Assembly: GCA_950295325.1 (NCBI GenBank)
Contig: OX485807.1
Coordinates: 43,988,440-44,052,439, forward strand
DNA length: 64,000 bases
Origin: Polytrichum commune
Taxonomy: Eukaryota; Streptophyta; Polytrichopsida; Polytrichales; Polytrichaceae
Reading direction: 5' to 3'
Shown: positions 32,080 to 43,800 of the stretch, piece after piece
Layout of the letters: each line of letters begins with the position of its first letter
How positions within the stretch are numbered: the stretch's first letter is position 1
Position numbers and translations under genes: made by a program
Notes under the pieces: model-generated
Seen by the model: only the letters and a program-made list of their open reading frames with translations
The model's database searches: none
Told to the model about the DNA's origin: nothing

Positions 32080-32900
32080 ATAGAACACCATCTACTGTAA
32101 TTTGTGCCTCATTTCCTAATAAGATATGTTGTTTAATATATGTGGAGGGATCATCCAACAACAAAGTGATTGCTTAAATGGCTTCATATAATGTTGAACT
32201 CCACATATTAGTATTTGATGGCTTCATATTTGTATAAATGGTGCTTCTCTCATTTACTATCACTATATTCAATATTTGTAGACTTTATCTTGTCTCAACT
32301 AAATATATGAACAACAACAACATTGTCTAATGTTTGGGTCGTCCTACCTAAACCATCTTCATATGAGTTCTTAATTGGGTTCTTCAGCAAAAACACCCGC
32401 TTCAATATATTTGTATCTCATAAATATGTAAACTTCTAAATAAGTATGTTAATGTTCCATCATGCTATAAATCAAACAACATCTTTGTTGCTTTTCGCAA
32501 ACAACAATGATATTAAGTTGTCAACACTTAATATTGCATAATTCCATATTATAATGAATGACATTACATAAACTTGTATAATTAGATTTAGTTCAATGGT
32601 ATGTGTTAACGGATCCATCGTAGGCTAGAGCATTGTCCTTTACCAACAACCTTCATAGATAATTACAATATATAACTCGAAACCATTCATTGTGTAAATG
32701 GTTACCATAGTTATATTATTCCATTATGTAATTGCCTACGAGGATTGCAATATAATTATTAAATACTCCTCTTAGTCTAGTATCTATCATTCTCGATTCA
32801 TCCATATGTGTAGATTACTAAAATTACAAAACCAATACAGTTTCATTATTTGATATTAGCAAATCCATCGGGGGACCATTAAATTAAAAACCATCATAAT
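32080..32900. other. No gene seen; AT-rich with one palindrome-family copy
   Basis: At about 32325-32395 a stretch GTTTGGGTCGTCCTACCTAAACC then ATATGAGTTCTTAATTGGG resembles units of the 39.6-39.9 kb repeat. Elsewhere nothing was recognised. Confidence 0.4.
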
Positions 32901-32988
32901 TAGAGTTGGCGGAGGTGTTACATTTGTACAATACCTTAGGCTATAAAGGTTTTTTAGTGTCCTCACTGATGGTATATGATAGGTGGCT

Positions 32989-33057
32989 AAAGGATAGCCA
33001 CCTTGGCGTTGGCCGTTTGGCCTTCTGTCTCAAAAAAAAAGAAAAAAAGGATAGCCA
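32989..33057 (+). mobile_element. 5'-truncated SINE with 12-bp target duplication
   Basis: CTTGGCGTTGGCC and TTCTGTCTC followed by an A-rich tail match the 3' end of the SINE at 9736-9930. AAAGGATAGCCA is found on both sides (32989-33000 and about 33046-33057). Only about 45 bp of the element is present, as expected when reverse transcription stops early. Confidence 0.82.
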
Positions 33058-33059
33058 GG

Positions 33060-34070
33060 TGCAAGGCCTATCGACCGTCGATGGGCCTAGGGCGCTCCAA
33101 TGGCCCAGATTGGGTATACGTTTGGGCCATGGAGCACCCCGTGACACGTGGCGGCCATGAGCCGAACGAACACGAAAGGCGTTGGCCCGAATGGGTCCCG
33201 CCCTTTCGTTCCCTTCCCGCTTTGACTCTCCCCTCCGCACTTCCTCCTTCTCTCTCCTCCGCTCCAAGCTCCTCCCTTTTCTTCCTCATACCTTCTGGAA
33301 GCGCCGCCGCTTTTCAAAGCGCCGCCTCCCTTGGAAGCGCATTCTTTCTCCCCTCCGCGCTGAGCTTCTCATTCTCTCATTCACTCCTCGTCTTCTCTGA
33401 TTCTTCTTTTTATCTATTTTGTTGTTCATTGAGTGCGCATTGAGTGAGTTCTGAGTGTAGTATGAATTTTAGGGTGTGTTTTTGTATTGAAGTGCATGCA
33501 TTTTAGCCATCTCAGAAGGTATTTGTTGTTTTGGAGTGTGAGTGTTGTTTCAAAGTCTGTGCATTCTGTCACTTCCTCCTTCTCTTAGAAACATTCATGT
33601 GTGAGTGTAGAGTGTTTTCATAATCAGAATGATTGTTCTAAAATCAGGGTGTATGTGAAACACTTCACATAGCTTCGTTGTTCATGTTTGTGAACCCTTG
33701 TTACAGGAATAGAGAATGTTTGTGAGGGATTGTTAGGGTTTGACTGAATGTTTGTGAAAGGTTCTTACATTCAGAGTGAATGTGCGTGAGGCGTTTTTAG
33801 TTTTCTGATATCCAATCCTGTCTAGACTCAGCTTGCAAGACCAGCTTGTTAGAACTGCTTCCAACAACAGTTTGTTCTATAGTTTGCAAAGCAAGGTAAA
33901 TTCTGTAACTTTGAAATTGTGTGTCAATTTCTTTATAGTTTCGCAGCATCTACAATGCATAAGCATTGTATATGCTGCGTAAACACATCATGCAAATCTC
34001 TCCATTCAAAACTGTTTCGAGAGACGACCCAAACATTATTATCACTACCCTAAAACACTAAACATTGTAG
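33060..34070 (+). promoter_or_regulatory. Promoter/leader-like segment, no frame recognised
   Basis: GC-richer than its surroundings. It has a G-box/ABRE-like GACACGTGGC at about 33142 and a long C/T-rich stretch at 33195-33400 typical of plant 5' leaders. GT/AG-rich sequence suggesting an intron follows. The short frames here are low complexity. It could be the 5' end of the locus with exons from 35.8 kb; that link is inference. Confidence 0.3.
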
Positions 34071-34077
34071 CTGCATT

Positions 34078-34137
34078 GGGTCGAGCGACCCAAACCAGCT
34101 GCATTGTTTGGGTCGTTCGACCCAATCCATCTGCAGA
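34078..34137. repeat. Palindrome units left of the solo LTR
   Basis: TTGGGTCGAGCGACCCAAAC and TTTGGGTCGTTCGACCCAAT followed by CCATCTGCAGAG. The unit is interrupted at GTTTG by the LTR insertion and resumes at 35116. Confidence 0.85.
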
Positions 34138-35120
34138 GTTTGTGTCGCGCACCTCTCCATGAGGAGTGCCCAAAACACCATGGGCACAAGGGGGACCCCG
34201 GAGTGACACCCGGGACTTGTGGTGCCGTTGGTGAGAGGGCCCAAGTGATCCTAGTGTGGGTGAGGGCCCCGGGCGTTGGGAACGCCTCCCACCCACGAAG
34301 ACTAGGAGGCGCAAGGGTAAGGCCATGAGCTATGCGTAGCTCGTGGCGTGGTGATTCTAGAATGCTCAAGAACACCTCAATCGGAGGTGTGAGCTAGGAG
34401 TTATGGCCATTTGAGTGGGGCGCTGTCCCGGGACAGCGCCCTGGTACAGCAGTGCCTGGGAGTGATTCCCGGGACTGCCAAGGTTCAAACAGGCATAACT
34501 TCCTCACCACTTGCCCGAATGGGGCAAGTGAGGAGTCCATCGGCATCTACGTGAAGCGTAGATGAAGATGGAGTGGTTGGCTGTTATGATCAGACATCAT
34601 ACAAGGAAGTTATGATGGTCTGAAGCTGCTGGGGGCTTCTAGGCCCAGCGGCTAAGGGAAAATGTCCACTTGGCCCCAACTCTTGGTAGAGAGACAAGAG
34701 GTTGGTTGACGGTGGGGTAGGGGCCCCGCGTAGAGTCCTAGAGGCTTATATGGGTGAGGTGGTGTGGCCTCACCCACCCGAGGCCGAACGGCACGGCCTC
34801 CATGGGCATTGGCCCATTGTGAGGCCATAGTTGCCTAGTATGGTTCGGGTTGTTGTAGTGTTGCTCCGGCAACGCGATGATCAACATGGGATTGGACTTC
34901 CATGGATGGAAGTCCACATCTAGGAATGGGTTACCGATTAAGGGGTGAGTCCCGAAAGCAAAGTAGGAGGGTTGGTTCCCTCCTATGAGCTATATGGTCC
35001 GGGGTAGGAGGAGCTAACCATTAGCATGGCGGAATGCGAATGGTTAGCGCTCGTAACCTTTGCTAGAATCGAAAATTGGCAAGATTGTCAAGGGGGGCTA
35101 GCAAGGGTTGCGACAGTTTG
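34138..35120. mobile_element. Solo LTR (973 bp) with 5-bp target duplication
   Basis: 34143-35115 starts TGTCGC and ends GCGACA (TG...CA with 6-bp inverted ends) and is flanked by GTTTG at 34138-34142 and 35116-35120. It is GC-richer than its host DNA and has no long frame. Removing it rejoins two halves of a palindrome-array unit. Length and ends fit a Ty3/Gypsy-class LTR left after LTR-LTR recombination, but no internal sequence is present to confirm the class. Confidence 0.85.
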
Positions 35121-35370
35121 GGTCGTTCGACCCAATCCATCTGCAGAGTTTGGGTCGCTCGACCCAAACTAACAGCTGCTTTGGGTGGTTCGACCCAATG
35201 TATCTGCAAAGTTTGGGTCGCTCGACCCAATCCATCTGCAGAGTTTGGGTCGCTCGACCCAATTCATCTGCAGAGTTTGGGAAACCCAAAATCCTAAACC
35301 AAAAGCAATGTTTGGGTCGCTCGACCCAATCCATCTGCAGAGTTTGGGTCGTTCGACCCAAACAGCGCAT
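35116..35370. repeat. Palindrome array right of the solo LTR
   Basis: Seven or so copies of TTTGGGTCG-NN-CGACCCAA separated by TCCATCTGCAGAG, spacing about 32-33 bp. Centres vary (TT, CT, and one GG-TT variant). Single palindromes also occur at about 35454-35473 and 35657-35677. The periodic frames are not genes. Confidence 0.88.
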
Positions 35371-35792
35371 GAAATGGTAATTGATAATTTAGGTAATCAT
35401 CATCTTGGGTATGATCTAAGGCCATAGCCAATCATTCCATACCGCTACAAAATTTGGGTCGAACGACCCAAACTATGCGTAATTTTTTACTACTTACGAA
35501 CAATACATACACTTATAAACAACAACTCAAACACCCAAGCAATAATGAAATGACCAACAACTAGAACAGTACCTCCTGATGATTGTGGTATCCATGAACA
35601 TAAAGATTGGTTTTCATAGCCAAATAATATATTATTCATTAGCCATTGTAGGCACAGGTTTGGGTCGTTCGACCCAAACCTGTGAAAAGTAACCCCCATA
35701 TATAAATGTTACTAAACCCAGACTTAAGCCTATATGATTTGAAAGAGTTTGGGTCGCCTGACCGAAACTAACATATGTATTTCTACTCGCAG

Positions 35793-36278
35793 ATGCCCCC
35801 CAAGAAAAGACCTGGAGAACGATGGTTCAAGCCGGCACCAGACGCGATCTGGCAGGAGCACGAAACTCCTAAAGACGAATCCTACGTAGCAAAAGAAGAC
35901 CTTGTAATTGCATGGTCCTTTCTTGTAGTAAAGGCAGCTCAATTCAAAATCCTCCTTGTTTTGAAAGTTGGCACGGAGGAGCAGCACGCATGGGATCCTT
36001 TGACGGGATGGGAGGTAGCATCAGTTCAGACTCTAGGAGAGCACGTTCACGTCATTCTAGAAAACTCTTCTCTGGAAAATGTGCACATATTCATGCATGA
36101 GCAAGCCGAGCCATTCGATCCGGTATGCGTTCATTGCCCGAGGACCCCCACGGTGCCCTTTTGCAAGCCCGAGGACGCGAATTACGACGGGCCACCCACG
36201 TTCATAAAGAGCAAGCTAGTTCACCTCCGCCCGTGTGTGAGCCCAAAAGGGTGCCCACATTTAGTCTTAGACCCCTGA
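35793..36278 (+). CDS. Unrecognised protein, probable first coding exon
   Basis: ATG 35793 (MPPKKRPGERWFKPAPDAIW) directly follows a splice-acceptor-like TTTCTACTCGCAG, and the frame runs 161 codons to TGA. The protein is mixed in composition, not repetitive, with CVHCPRTPTVPFC near the C-terminal third and ending KGCPHLVLDP. Codon use and GC content are higher than the flanks, which favours real coding origin. The upstream intron-like sequence contains a degenerate TTTGGGTCG...GACCGAAAC palindrome and a CTAAC branch-point-like motif. An exon end before the stop (for example at GTGAGC, about 36237) is possible. I do not recognise the family. Confidence 0.45.
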   Translation: MPPKKRPGERWFKPAPDAIWQEHETPKDESYVAKEDLVIAWSFLVVKAAQFKILLVLKVGTEEQHAWDPLTGWEVASVQTLGEHVHVILENSSLENVHIFMHEQAEPFDPVCVHCPRTPTVPFCKPEDANYDGPPTFIKSKLVHLRPCVSPKGCPHLVLDP

Positions 36279-36279
36279 A

Positions 36280-37900
36280 ACGTTAGTTGATGCACTTTGA
36301 AGTAGCATGTTACTTCACAAAAATATAAAAAGAGTGAAATGTTAGTCTTAGAAGTACCATGTTGTAAGAGGCTAGGATGTGAGTTGTTATTGTGTTTTTA
36401 CCTTCGGAAGGATTTGAGTGAATGAGGATAGGTAAGGAGAACTTGGATTGAGTAGTTAGTGAGTAGGCTAGTACAAATGGATGGAGACAACCAAAGTGAC
36501 TCAAGAGGCAAGTGCATTCGAATTGGGATGAATGGAGGATCACATGGAGCGCACAAGTGGACCACCTCATCATGGCCACTTAATGGGGAAGGCCCAAGGA
36601 AGAACGCAAGGTGGAGGATAAGCAAATTCTCAAAGCACCAATCAAATCACGAGTTAAGCATCGTGGTTTGAATTAAGTGGTGAGCGACGATTTGGGAAAG
36701 TAAGGGGAGAAAGTTATGGCGGCGGAAAGCGAAGGAGGCTAAGTTTGGGTTGAAGCATCCCAAGTTTGGTAAAGTGTGGTAGGTAGAAAGCCAAGGCTAG
36801 TTAAATGTTCGAATTAGGATCCTTGTTGATCATTTGAGGGAGGAAGGCTTAAAAGATAGGATTGGCGCCTACTAAGTAGGAGGAAATCTCAAGGGCTTAT
36901 CGTGAGCCTTGAGGGTGCTCACCCCCTCAAGCTTACTATATAATCCCTCATTCTTCCCTCACTCATCCTCTCTTTCCTTTGTGCTCCAAGGCACCCCACG
37001 AGTTATAAGTGTGGGTGTGGGAAGCCATATTGGAGCACATGTGTGTGCTTAGTTTTTAGTTTGAGAGCCAAGGCTTGTTAGCCTTGAAGAGGGCTTGACC
37101 TCTTGGTAGAATTAGTGTTGACGTGAAGGATTTTAAAGTTAATTCATGATTCCAATTTGTGGTACTTAAAGTTCATGTTTTGAATACACGTGGTTGCAAG
37201 TTCCATGTTTAAGAGTTGAGCACTTGATGTTGTGATGAGTGCAAAAATATACTTGTGTGGATTAGTTAGTCTTAGTAAAGTTAGGAAATTCTCTCTCCCC
37301 CTCTCCTCTCTAGGATTTTAGGATTTTAGGATTAGAGAAGAATTGTGTGATTAGAAAGGGGTTGTTAGTAGAATTAGGGAAATTAGGTAGGAAGATTAGT
37401 TAAGGGCTTGAATAATTAGTGAGGTAGTTGGGGATTACAACTACAAAGTTGTGGGTTCATGAAGGAGCTGGGTTTATGAAGGAGCTGGGTTTATGAAGGA
37501 GCTGGGTTTGTTTAGTTAGAAGCTAAGAAGCTGGGTTTATGAAGGAGCTAGGTTTATGTAATTAGAAAGTAAAGAGATGGGTTCATGAAGGAGCTTAGTA
37601 GATAGCCTACCTAATTAGCTCATAGACAAGTAGTTAGTTACATTATGCTAGTTAGTGTTATGTGTGGCTTTCACAAGTAAATGTATTTGAGATTGACTAT
37701 AGAGAATAGTTTTTTTTTAACACTTGCATCCTCTCTTTAAAAATAAACCACGTGCACAACTTAATGGAGAATGTGGAGCACTCTCGCGATGGCAAGACAA
37801 AGGAAGCAAAGACCAAAGGTGCGAGGGAGAGATTGACATAAGTCACATAAGTATTTCTTAATACTTAAAGGCTTATGTACGGTATGGAGACACCGATTAA
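36280..37900. other. No gene seen; TATA-containing, possibly LTR-derived
   Basis: It separates two coding-like stretches. It contains TACTATATAATCC at about 36934 followed by a C/T-rich leader. A short minisatellite of GAAGGAGCTGGGTTTAT lies at about 37457-37560. It reads like LTR or promoter sequence, but no ends or target duplication could be found. Confidence 0.35.
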
Positions 37901-37949
37901 ATCCAAGACCACTTGAAGGGTGAACCTTGTACTATGGACTCATCCAAGT

Positions 37950-38596
37950 CCAAATCCAATACCGCGGAGGAATGTGAGCCCAAACCCACTACTCGGACTA
38001 CGGACGCTTAAGGGTGGGGGGTTTGGCCTCACACCGTGGCTTCGGACCTTCCTCCAGATCGCCCAACAACGATGGTGGGTGGTCGTGTGGAGCTCCATGA
38101 AGGCCGAGAACACCAATGCGGTCGTGGAGTTCATCTTCAAGGGCATCGAGCCCCCCTGCATGGTCCTAGCACAGGAAGCCTGTAGAATATTGTACACACC
38201 GGACGGCAAAGTCGTCAAAAAACCAAACAACCCCGCTTCCCCCCAATACCTCAAGGTCTTGAAGCCCATTTTTTGGGACCAGCGTCCGTCATTGATAGGT
38301 GTCCCCTACGACGTCCGTCCCACCCGGGATAACACGCTCATGGTGGACGACAGCGCCGCAAAGAACATGTTGAACCCGACGGCCAACCTCATAGTTTGCC
38401 CTACGTGGACGGTCGAGAAGGTCCGGGACCGATTTTTGTTAGACCTTAGTAAATACCTCCATGCGCTCAGGGGAAGCGGACTACTTGTAAACAATTTTGT
38501 TAGGAATAATCCGATAGGCGAGAGATACTTGGATCCACGAGACCATTTGTACAGAGAGTTGTTTTCTCACGCGAAATTTAACAAGCTCATTTGAGG
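37950..38596 (+). pseudogene. FCP1/NIF-type HAD phosphatase fragment
   Basis: The frame contains the second half of an FCP1-homology domain: TPWLRTFLQIAQQRWWVVVW-SS, then MVLAQEACRIL, then TLMVDDSAAKNMLNPTANLI, matching the family pattern RPGL-x-x-FL, V-x-VWSS, Q-x-x-C, TLLVDDSP-x-K-x-x-x-NP. These enzymes dephosphorylate proteins such as the RNA polymerase II CTD. The catalytic DxDxT (DLDGT) that should lie some 40 residues upstream is not in this frame. Either an upstream exon holds it or it has been lost. The open frame begins near 37920 but the first residues look non-coding; it ends at TGA 38594-38596, followed by a (GT)n tract. Confidence 0.6.
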
Positions 38597-38737
38597 CAGT
38601 ACATGTGTATGTGTGTGTGTGTGTGTGTATGTGCCCGCCCACTTTGTGTAATATATGCTTCATATGTATCTTGATTTTCACACGCTCTATCAAACCCTCC
38701 TCCCTTGGGTTTTGTTTCGTTTCTTTTTTTGCGCCAG

Positions 38738-39509
38738 CGTTTGGAGCCTTCGATTGAGATCGTCAGCGAGTCAAACTTGGGGAGCTTCTTCTACGAGACC
38801 GTTTACGACGCCGCGTCAACCATTGACTACTCCAAGGAGCCTATTGACGCCGGCGTCGTCGATAGCCCCCCACCCAAGCAAATCTTCCGGCGATCTCCGT
38901 CCCCGTCGCCACTCAAGGGCATAGATCGCAAATGCGTCCGGACGTCCCCCTCTCGGCCCGGCGGCAGTATTACACCTCAACGGCGGCTGCGGATGGACGC
39001 ACGGCCAACGAAGAGTGGAACCCTTCCTATTCCTTTGCGGGACGCCTTGCCCCTCCTCGCCAACTCCGACGGGAACGCCCTCGGTGACAAGGTGAAACCC
39101 CCCCCCCCAAACATGGTTAACCGCGCATTACAATCATTTTGCACTTAAAAAATGATCGTGTGACACGTTTGGGTCTTCCTCCCTAAACTAACACATGTGG
39201 TCTTGCATTGACGCGTTGCAGGTTGCTCCCACCCGTAAACCTATGCGGTCTAGTGCGTCCATCGAGTTCGAGCGTATGTACGCCATGACCAGAAATGCGA
39301 GACAATCCACTTCATCGTATTCGAATTCTTCGACGTATATTTCGGGCGGCCGACGGAATCCAAAATGTGTTATAGAGGGCAGTCAACCCAAGAATGGCTA
39401 TAGTCGCGGGGCGGAGATATTCAGGAATGTTGAAGCAATGCGAGCAAAAAAAGCCGCAGCAAAAGAAAAAAAAGCAAAAGAAAAAGAGGCAATCTCCGAG
39501 GCTAGATAG
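38738..39509 (+). CDS. Unrecognised basic protein, two exons
   Basis: Exon a is 38738-39091, after the acceptor TTTTTTTGCGCCAG. Exon b is 39222-39509, after the acceptor GACGCGTTGCAG. The donor is AAG-GTGAAA at 39092, giving a 130-bp intron, and both exons are in phase 0, joining as GDK-VAPTRKP. The product is Ser/Pro/Arg-rich (FRRSPSPSPLKG, TSPSRPGG) and ends in a charged helix (KKAAAKEKKAKEKEA). The intron again carries TTTGGGTCTTCCTCCCTAAA followed by CTAACACATG. It may be the 3' end of the same gene as the FCP1-like frame. Function unknown. Confidence 0.45.
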
Positions 39510-39639
39510 GCCATAGTAGGCGTAGGGTTTTGGGCCATAGGCAACATCATTTTGGGTCGCACTATCCAATGGATGTGTGGTGTTAGCATGCTATGCATTT
39601 TACATGCCATACTTTGTATGTTTTTTCTGCAATAATATA

Positions 39640-39925
39640 AGTGTCACATGATTTCCCCTTCAATATGGTCCAAGGTTTGGATTGCCCTAACTAAACCATC
39701 ACAAATATGAGTTTGGAATATTTTGTATGTTATATACTATTGGTTCACATATTTCCCCTTCAATATGGTCTAAGGGTTTGGAGTGCCCTACCTAAACCAT
39801 ATTCATACAAGCTTTCATATTTTGTGTGCGATAATATGAATGTTTTAAGATTTCCCCTTCAACTTGGCCTAAGGTTTGGATTGCTCACCCTAAACAATCC
39901 CAAATATGAGTTATTAATGGGGTTC
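39640..39925. repeat. About 100-bp tandem repeat, three copies
   Basis: ATTTCCCCTTCAA starts at about 39651, 39751 and 39850. Each unit then has GGTTTGGATTGCCC...TAAACCAT, a degenerate form of the TTTGGGTCG palindrome, and ends with AAATATGAG. Confidence 0.75.
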
Positions 39926-40059
39926 TTGTTCTAAACACTTGACACAAAGTGTTCGCATCTTACAACTTTCTCCAATATGTGGTCCATTTATCCTTGTTCT
40001 TATTTATGTGAATGTCTCAAAATCCCCAAAAAGTCTCAATTTAACGAATATAGTGTTTT

Positions 40060-40215
40060 GTCTACTTTACTTGTAATGGGATTGTTTACTTTTAATGGAC
40101 CCTTCATTATTTGAAATTCTTTTATAATTTTATGTCAAACAAATTTTATTAACACGGGTTTTGTTAAAAGTGCAATTCAATATGTGAAAGTGCACATGAA
40201 CAAATTATTGCAAAC
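40060..40215. repeat. Repeat related to the hAT-like MITE interior
   Basis: 40068-40125 is the inverted counterpart of about 31600-31650 (ATGGGATTGT, TTAATGG, CCTTCATTATTTG). It is followed by GTTTTGTTAAAAGTGCA, which recurs inverted at 45219-45235. Confidence 0.5.
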
Positions 40216-40384
40216 GCATAAATTTCAATGAAAATATGACCATATTTTAATTATCTTGATTATAAATAATGAAATTATAAATTTTGGTATATTTATTTCA
40301 ATGTGCTTGGTCATTAATCAAATTATAATGAGGTAAGACTCGATTGACAATCCATTTGATAAAGTTATTGCATGTAGTTGGAGG

Positions 40385-40800
40385 TATGAAATGTGCCTCA
40401 CTCCCTTAGACTTAGAGAAAGTTACTTATTGATTCAAAGAATGTGACATGTGCCTCACCCTCTCAAACCCGAACAAAACTAATTACTAATATAGAGAGTA
40501 TGATATGTGCCTCACCCCCTCGAACCTGAACAAAAGTAATTACCCTTATAGAGGTTGTAACATGTACCTCACCCTTTCAAACCCGAGCAAAACCAATTAC
40601 CGTTAAAGATGATGTAGCATGTGCATCACCCCCACAAAGATAATTATAGATATTAAGGGTGTGGCATGTGCCCCACCCCTCAAACTTGAGCAAAATTAAT
40701 TACAGCTACACAAGGTGTGGCATATGCATCATCCCCTCAAACCCCTGCAAAGCTAATTATTATTATAAAGGGTGTGGCATGTGCCTCACCCCTACATAAC
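40385..40800. repeat. About 57-bp tandem array with CATGTGCCTCACCC
   Basis: Roughly eight degenerate units: CATGTGCCTCACCCCCTC, AAACC-GAACAAA, CTAATTAC, then a variable stretch. The core is inverted relative to the array at 44215-44580. Confidence 0.75.
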
Positions 40801-40829
40801 CGAACAAAGCTAATTACTATTGTAGAGGA

Positions 40830-43800
40830 TGTTTCTAATTACCATTATAAAGGATTTAAGTACAAGTGGAATGGCGCCACCGGCGCACTCAAAAAAGTTC
40901 AAGTCTAAATTCCTAAATATGTGCAGAGTAGAACAATACAAACTTGGTCAACACATATAAGATTAAAAATTGCACATTCGAACTTACCTAAATCGCCGCT
41001 TGTAGTAAAGATTTTGTGGTAGGGTTCCAACTCCAAAAAAACCCCAGGGAAGGCCAAATGAGTGTCAGATGTAACTTTAGTTTGTCACGATAAGGTTAAT
41101 TGATAGATTAAAACAGTAATTGAATGCTTTTGATACTCAATTAGCTTTACCTATGGATTCTCATTCGACTTCTGATATTCTTCTGGACATAATTTGAAAC
41201 ATTGAGAATAACTTATTCACTTAGTCACATTCTAGACTCTTCAATTTTAACTATAAAAACTGGCTTTGTGATTTACACTCCCCCTTAGATATATATATAT
41301 ATATATATATAAATTGTAAAATTAAAATTCTAGTTACGAGTAATGGGAACTAAGCGAATTGCGTCCTGAGCGAACGAACAGTAATCCAAGTCACAAGTAC
41401 ACAATCCAATAACAAGTTCCAAGTAACAAATTTAGTCACCAAGAGCCAGACTCAAGTAGCGAGTCTTAGAATATCAGAGAAGCGACTAGTCACTTTAATA
41501 TATGTGGTAGGATAGCCTTCATACTTGCCTCTGCCCCCTATCCCAATCGATATGGGATAACTGGTCCTTCCTCTCCACCGCAGCTGCTTCTCGTTCTCGC
41601 GCGTCGACTGCTCCTTCCTTCACTCCGTGTAATGTATTTGCATCTCTCCTGGTAATTGGAATTTGATTCTCGCTTTCTCCATTGCAGACTTCTGAGGCTA
41701 CTTCCCGTCGGCATCCAGATGATCAATAAAGTTGAGATCACTTTATTAACTCTGTAAGCAAACCTAATCAATGAAATCACGTTGTTCCTCTTGACACGAT
41801 TCTACCAAATGGAATGAGATAATCGTAGTTCTTTTCAGCACATTCAATCTTTGTTATTGGGATAAATCTTGGTACAGGAGATTCTGTGATGGGAGAAAAG
41901 TTTTCGTCGCCAACTCTTAATTCTCCCTGCTCTCTGTAGAGTCTTCATCATGAAATTTCACATTTCAACTATCGTAGCTGATTCCACATAGAAGAATTAC
42001 TTCCCCAAGTTCCCTGATATAAACTCATCGAGAGTTTGCTACTTGCATTTGACACGAACGAGCAATTTGAGCTGTTCGTCGAATCGGTGGACTGTGAATG
42101 ATTCCCCAGAGGGCTCTATGATCACACGAGTTCTTTATCGAAGCATATTACTTCAAAAATAATCACATTTTGTCTCAGAGATTTCGCTTTGAGAACCCTC
42201 AGACACATGAAGACTTAACAATGCTCCTTGAGTAACTAAATACATTCGTTCTCCTTGACAGGATTAAACACTCCTCCTCGCAAAATCACTCAGAAGTTCT
42301 ACACAGATTTCTTTATTCAAGTTGAATCCCCCCCACTAATGTCCCAGGGAGATTGCCAACCTTAACATACATTGGAATTTCTCATTCCACCACTGAATAT
42401 CAACCAAGTATTAGCATAGGCTTCTGGAGGCCTTTCAGCATTCCAGATAATTCCAATTTAGGAATGGTATTGTATTAATACGAGCAAAGGTAGAAGGGAG
42501 CACTTCATGAATTCATAGGCAGATTTACTTCAACATGAAATTCATAAAACATCCCCAGGTTTCACACCCGGACACTTCAAAATCCCACAAAATTCTTCTC
42601 TTGTAATCACAACATTAAAATACTATCCAAAGATACTCAAACTGAAGAACTCTGAGTCAAACCAATTTAGATCCAGAAAGTTACTCATCCACACCACAAT
42701 CTGGATTGAACATAACCTAATTGGTCAAACTGGATATATTTCGTAAAGATGAGATCACTGTCTCATCAAGGACTTCACATCCGATTATTTGAATCACCAA
42801 GAAACTACTCTTCTGTAGTTGAAACCTTAAGATACTGTCCAAGAGATTCTTGACTCAAACCATCTGTGATACAGACACAAATCCTACACTCTTTCCTTCA
42901 AGAGTATCACACTCCCGAATTGATTTCAGACTGGATAACAAGGTTCGACATTCCAATCACACAAGAATACACTTGGCAATAGAATGAGATGATTGAAATG
43001 TAACTAGATATATTTCAAAATATGATTTACATAGAAACTAAGGGTTTCACACCCAATCAGTTTAGAGAATCTGGGGAGATGACAAACGAGTTTTGGAACT
43101 CTACTCTCTTCACGAGAGGAAGGTAAAAATTAATGTTTTTTTTTCTTTCTCCTCGCCCTCCTCTTTCTTATCCTTCTTCTTCCTGAAGAGTCATGTCTGA
43201 CCATAGCTCTGATACTAAAGAGCTTCATCTAATACTCACATGTCAATTTCATGTCTTGTGAGATCCCCTATACTACGGTCAAGCATAGTAATTCCTATCT
43301 CCCGGACTCGTTTCCTTTCCTAAGTGACTAATTGCCTATTTCTTCACTATTTTGAGAGTTCTGAATGTAATTTTTCATTCATCTACTCTTCAAAACTAAA
43401 ATTTGTGCTTCCCATCCAAAAAAATGGTACCACACTGCTTAAGGTTTAGGTCAAGTTCTCTTGCTTCTGTCTACCCACTTCTCTTTTATGCTGTTGTTCT
43501 TCTTCGACACCGCTCTTTTCCGACGCATGTCTACTCCAGCGCTTGCTTTCTCTCGCTTTAATGATTTACAACGTCAACATTGTTTTCCTTGATACGCACT
43601 CATTCCTTGATCTAATTGTTGTGTAATATAAGTTTTGGTGTTTTACTAGTACTAATCAGCTAACTTGTTGCCATAGATTCTCGTTACTTTAGCTCTATCA
43701 CCTTGTTGCGCATTCTCACACAAATGCACTTCAACAAACACCTCCAATGTCTTCATTTGTTGCTCATCTAACTTTCGATTCTACCTTCGACCTCTATAGG

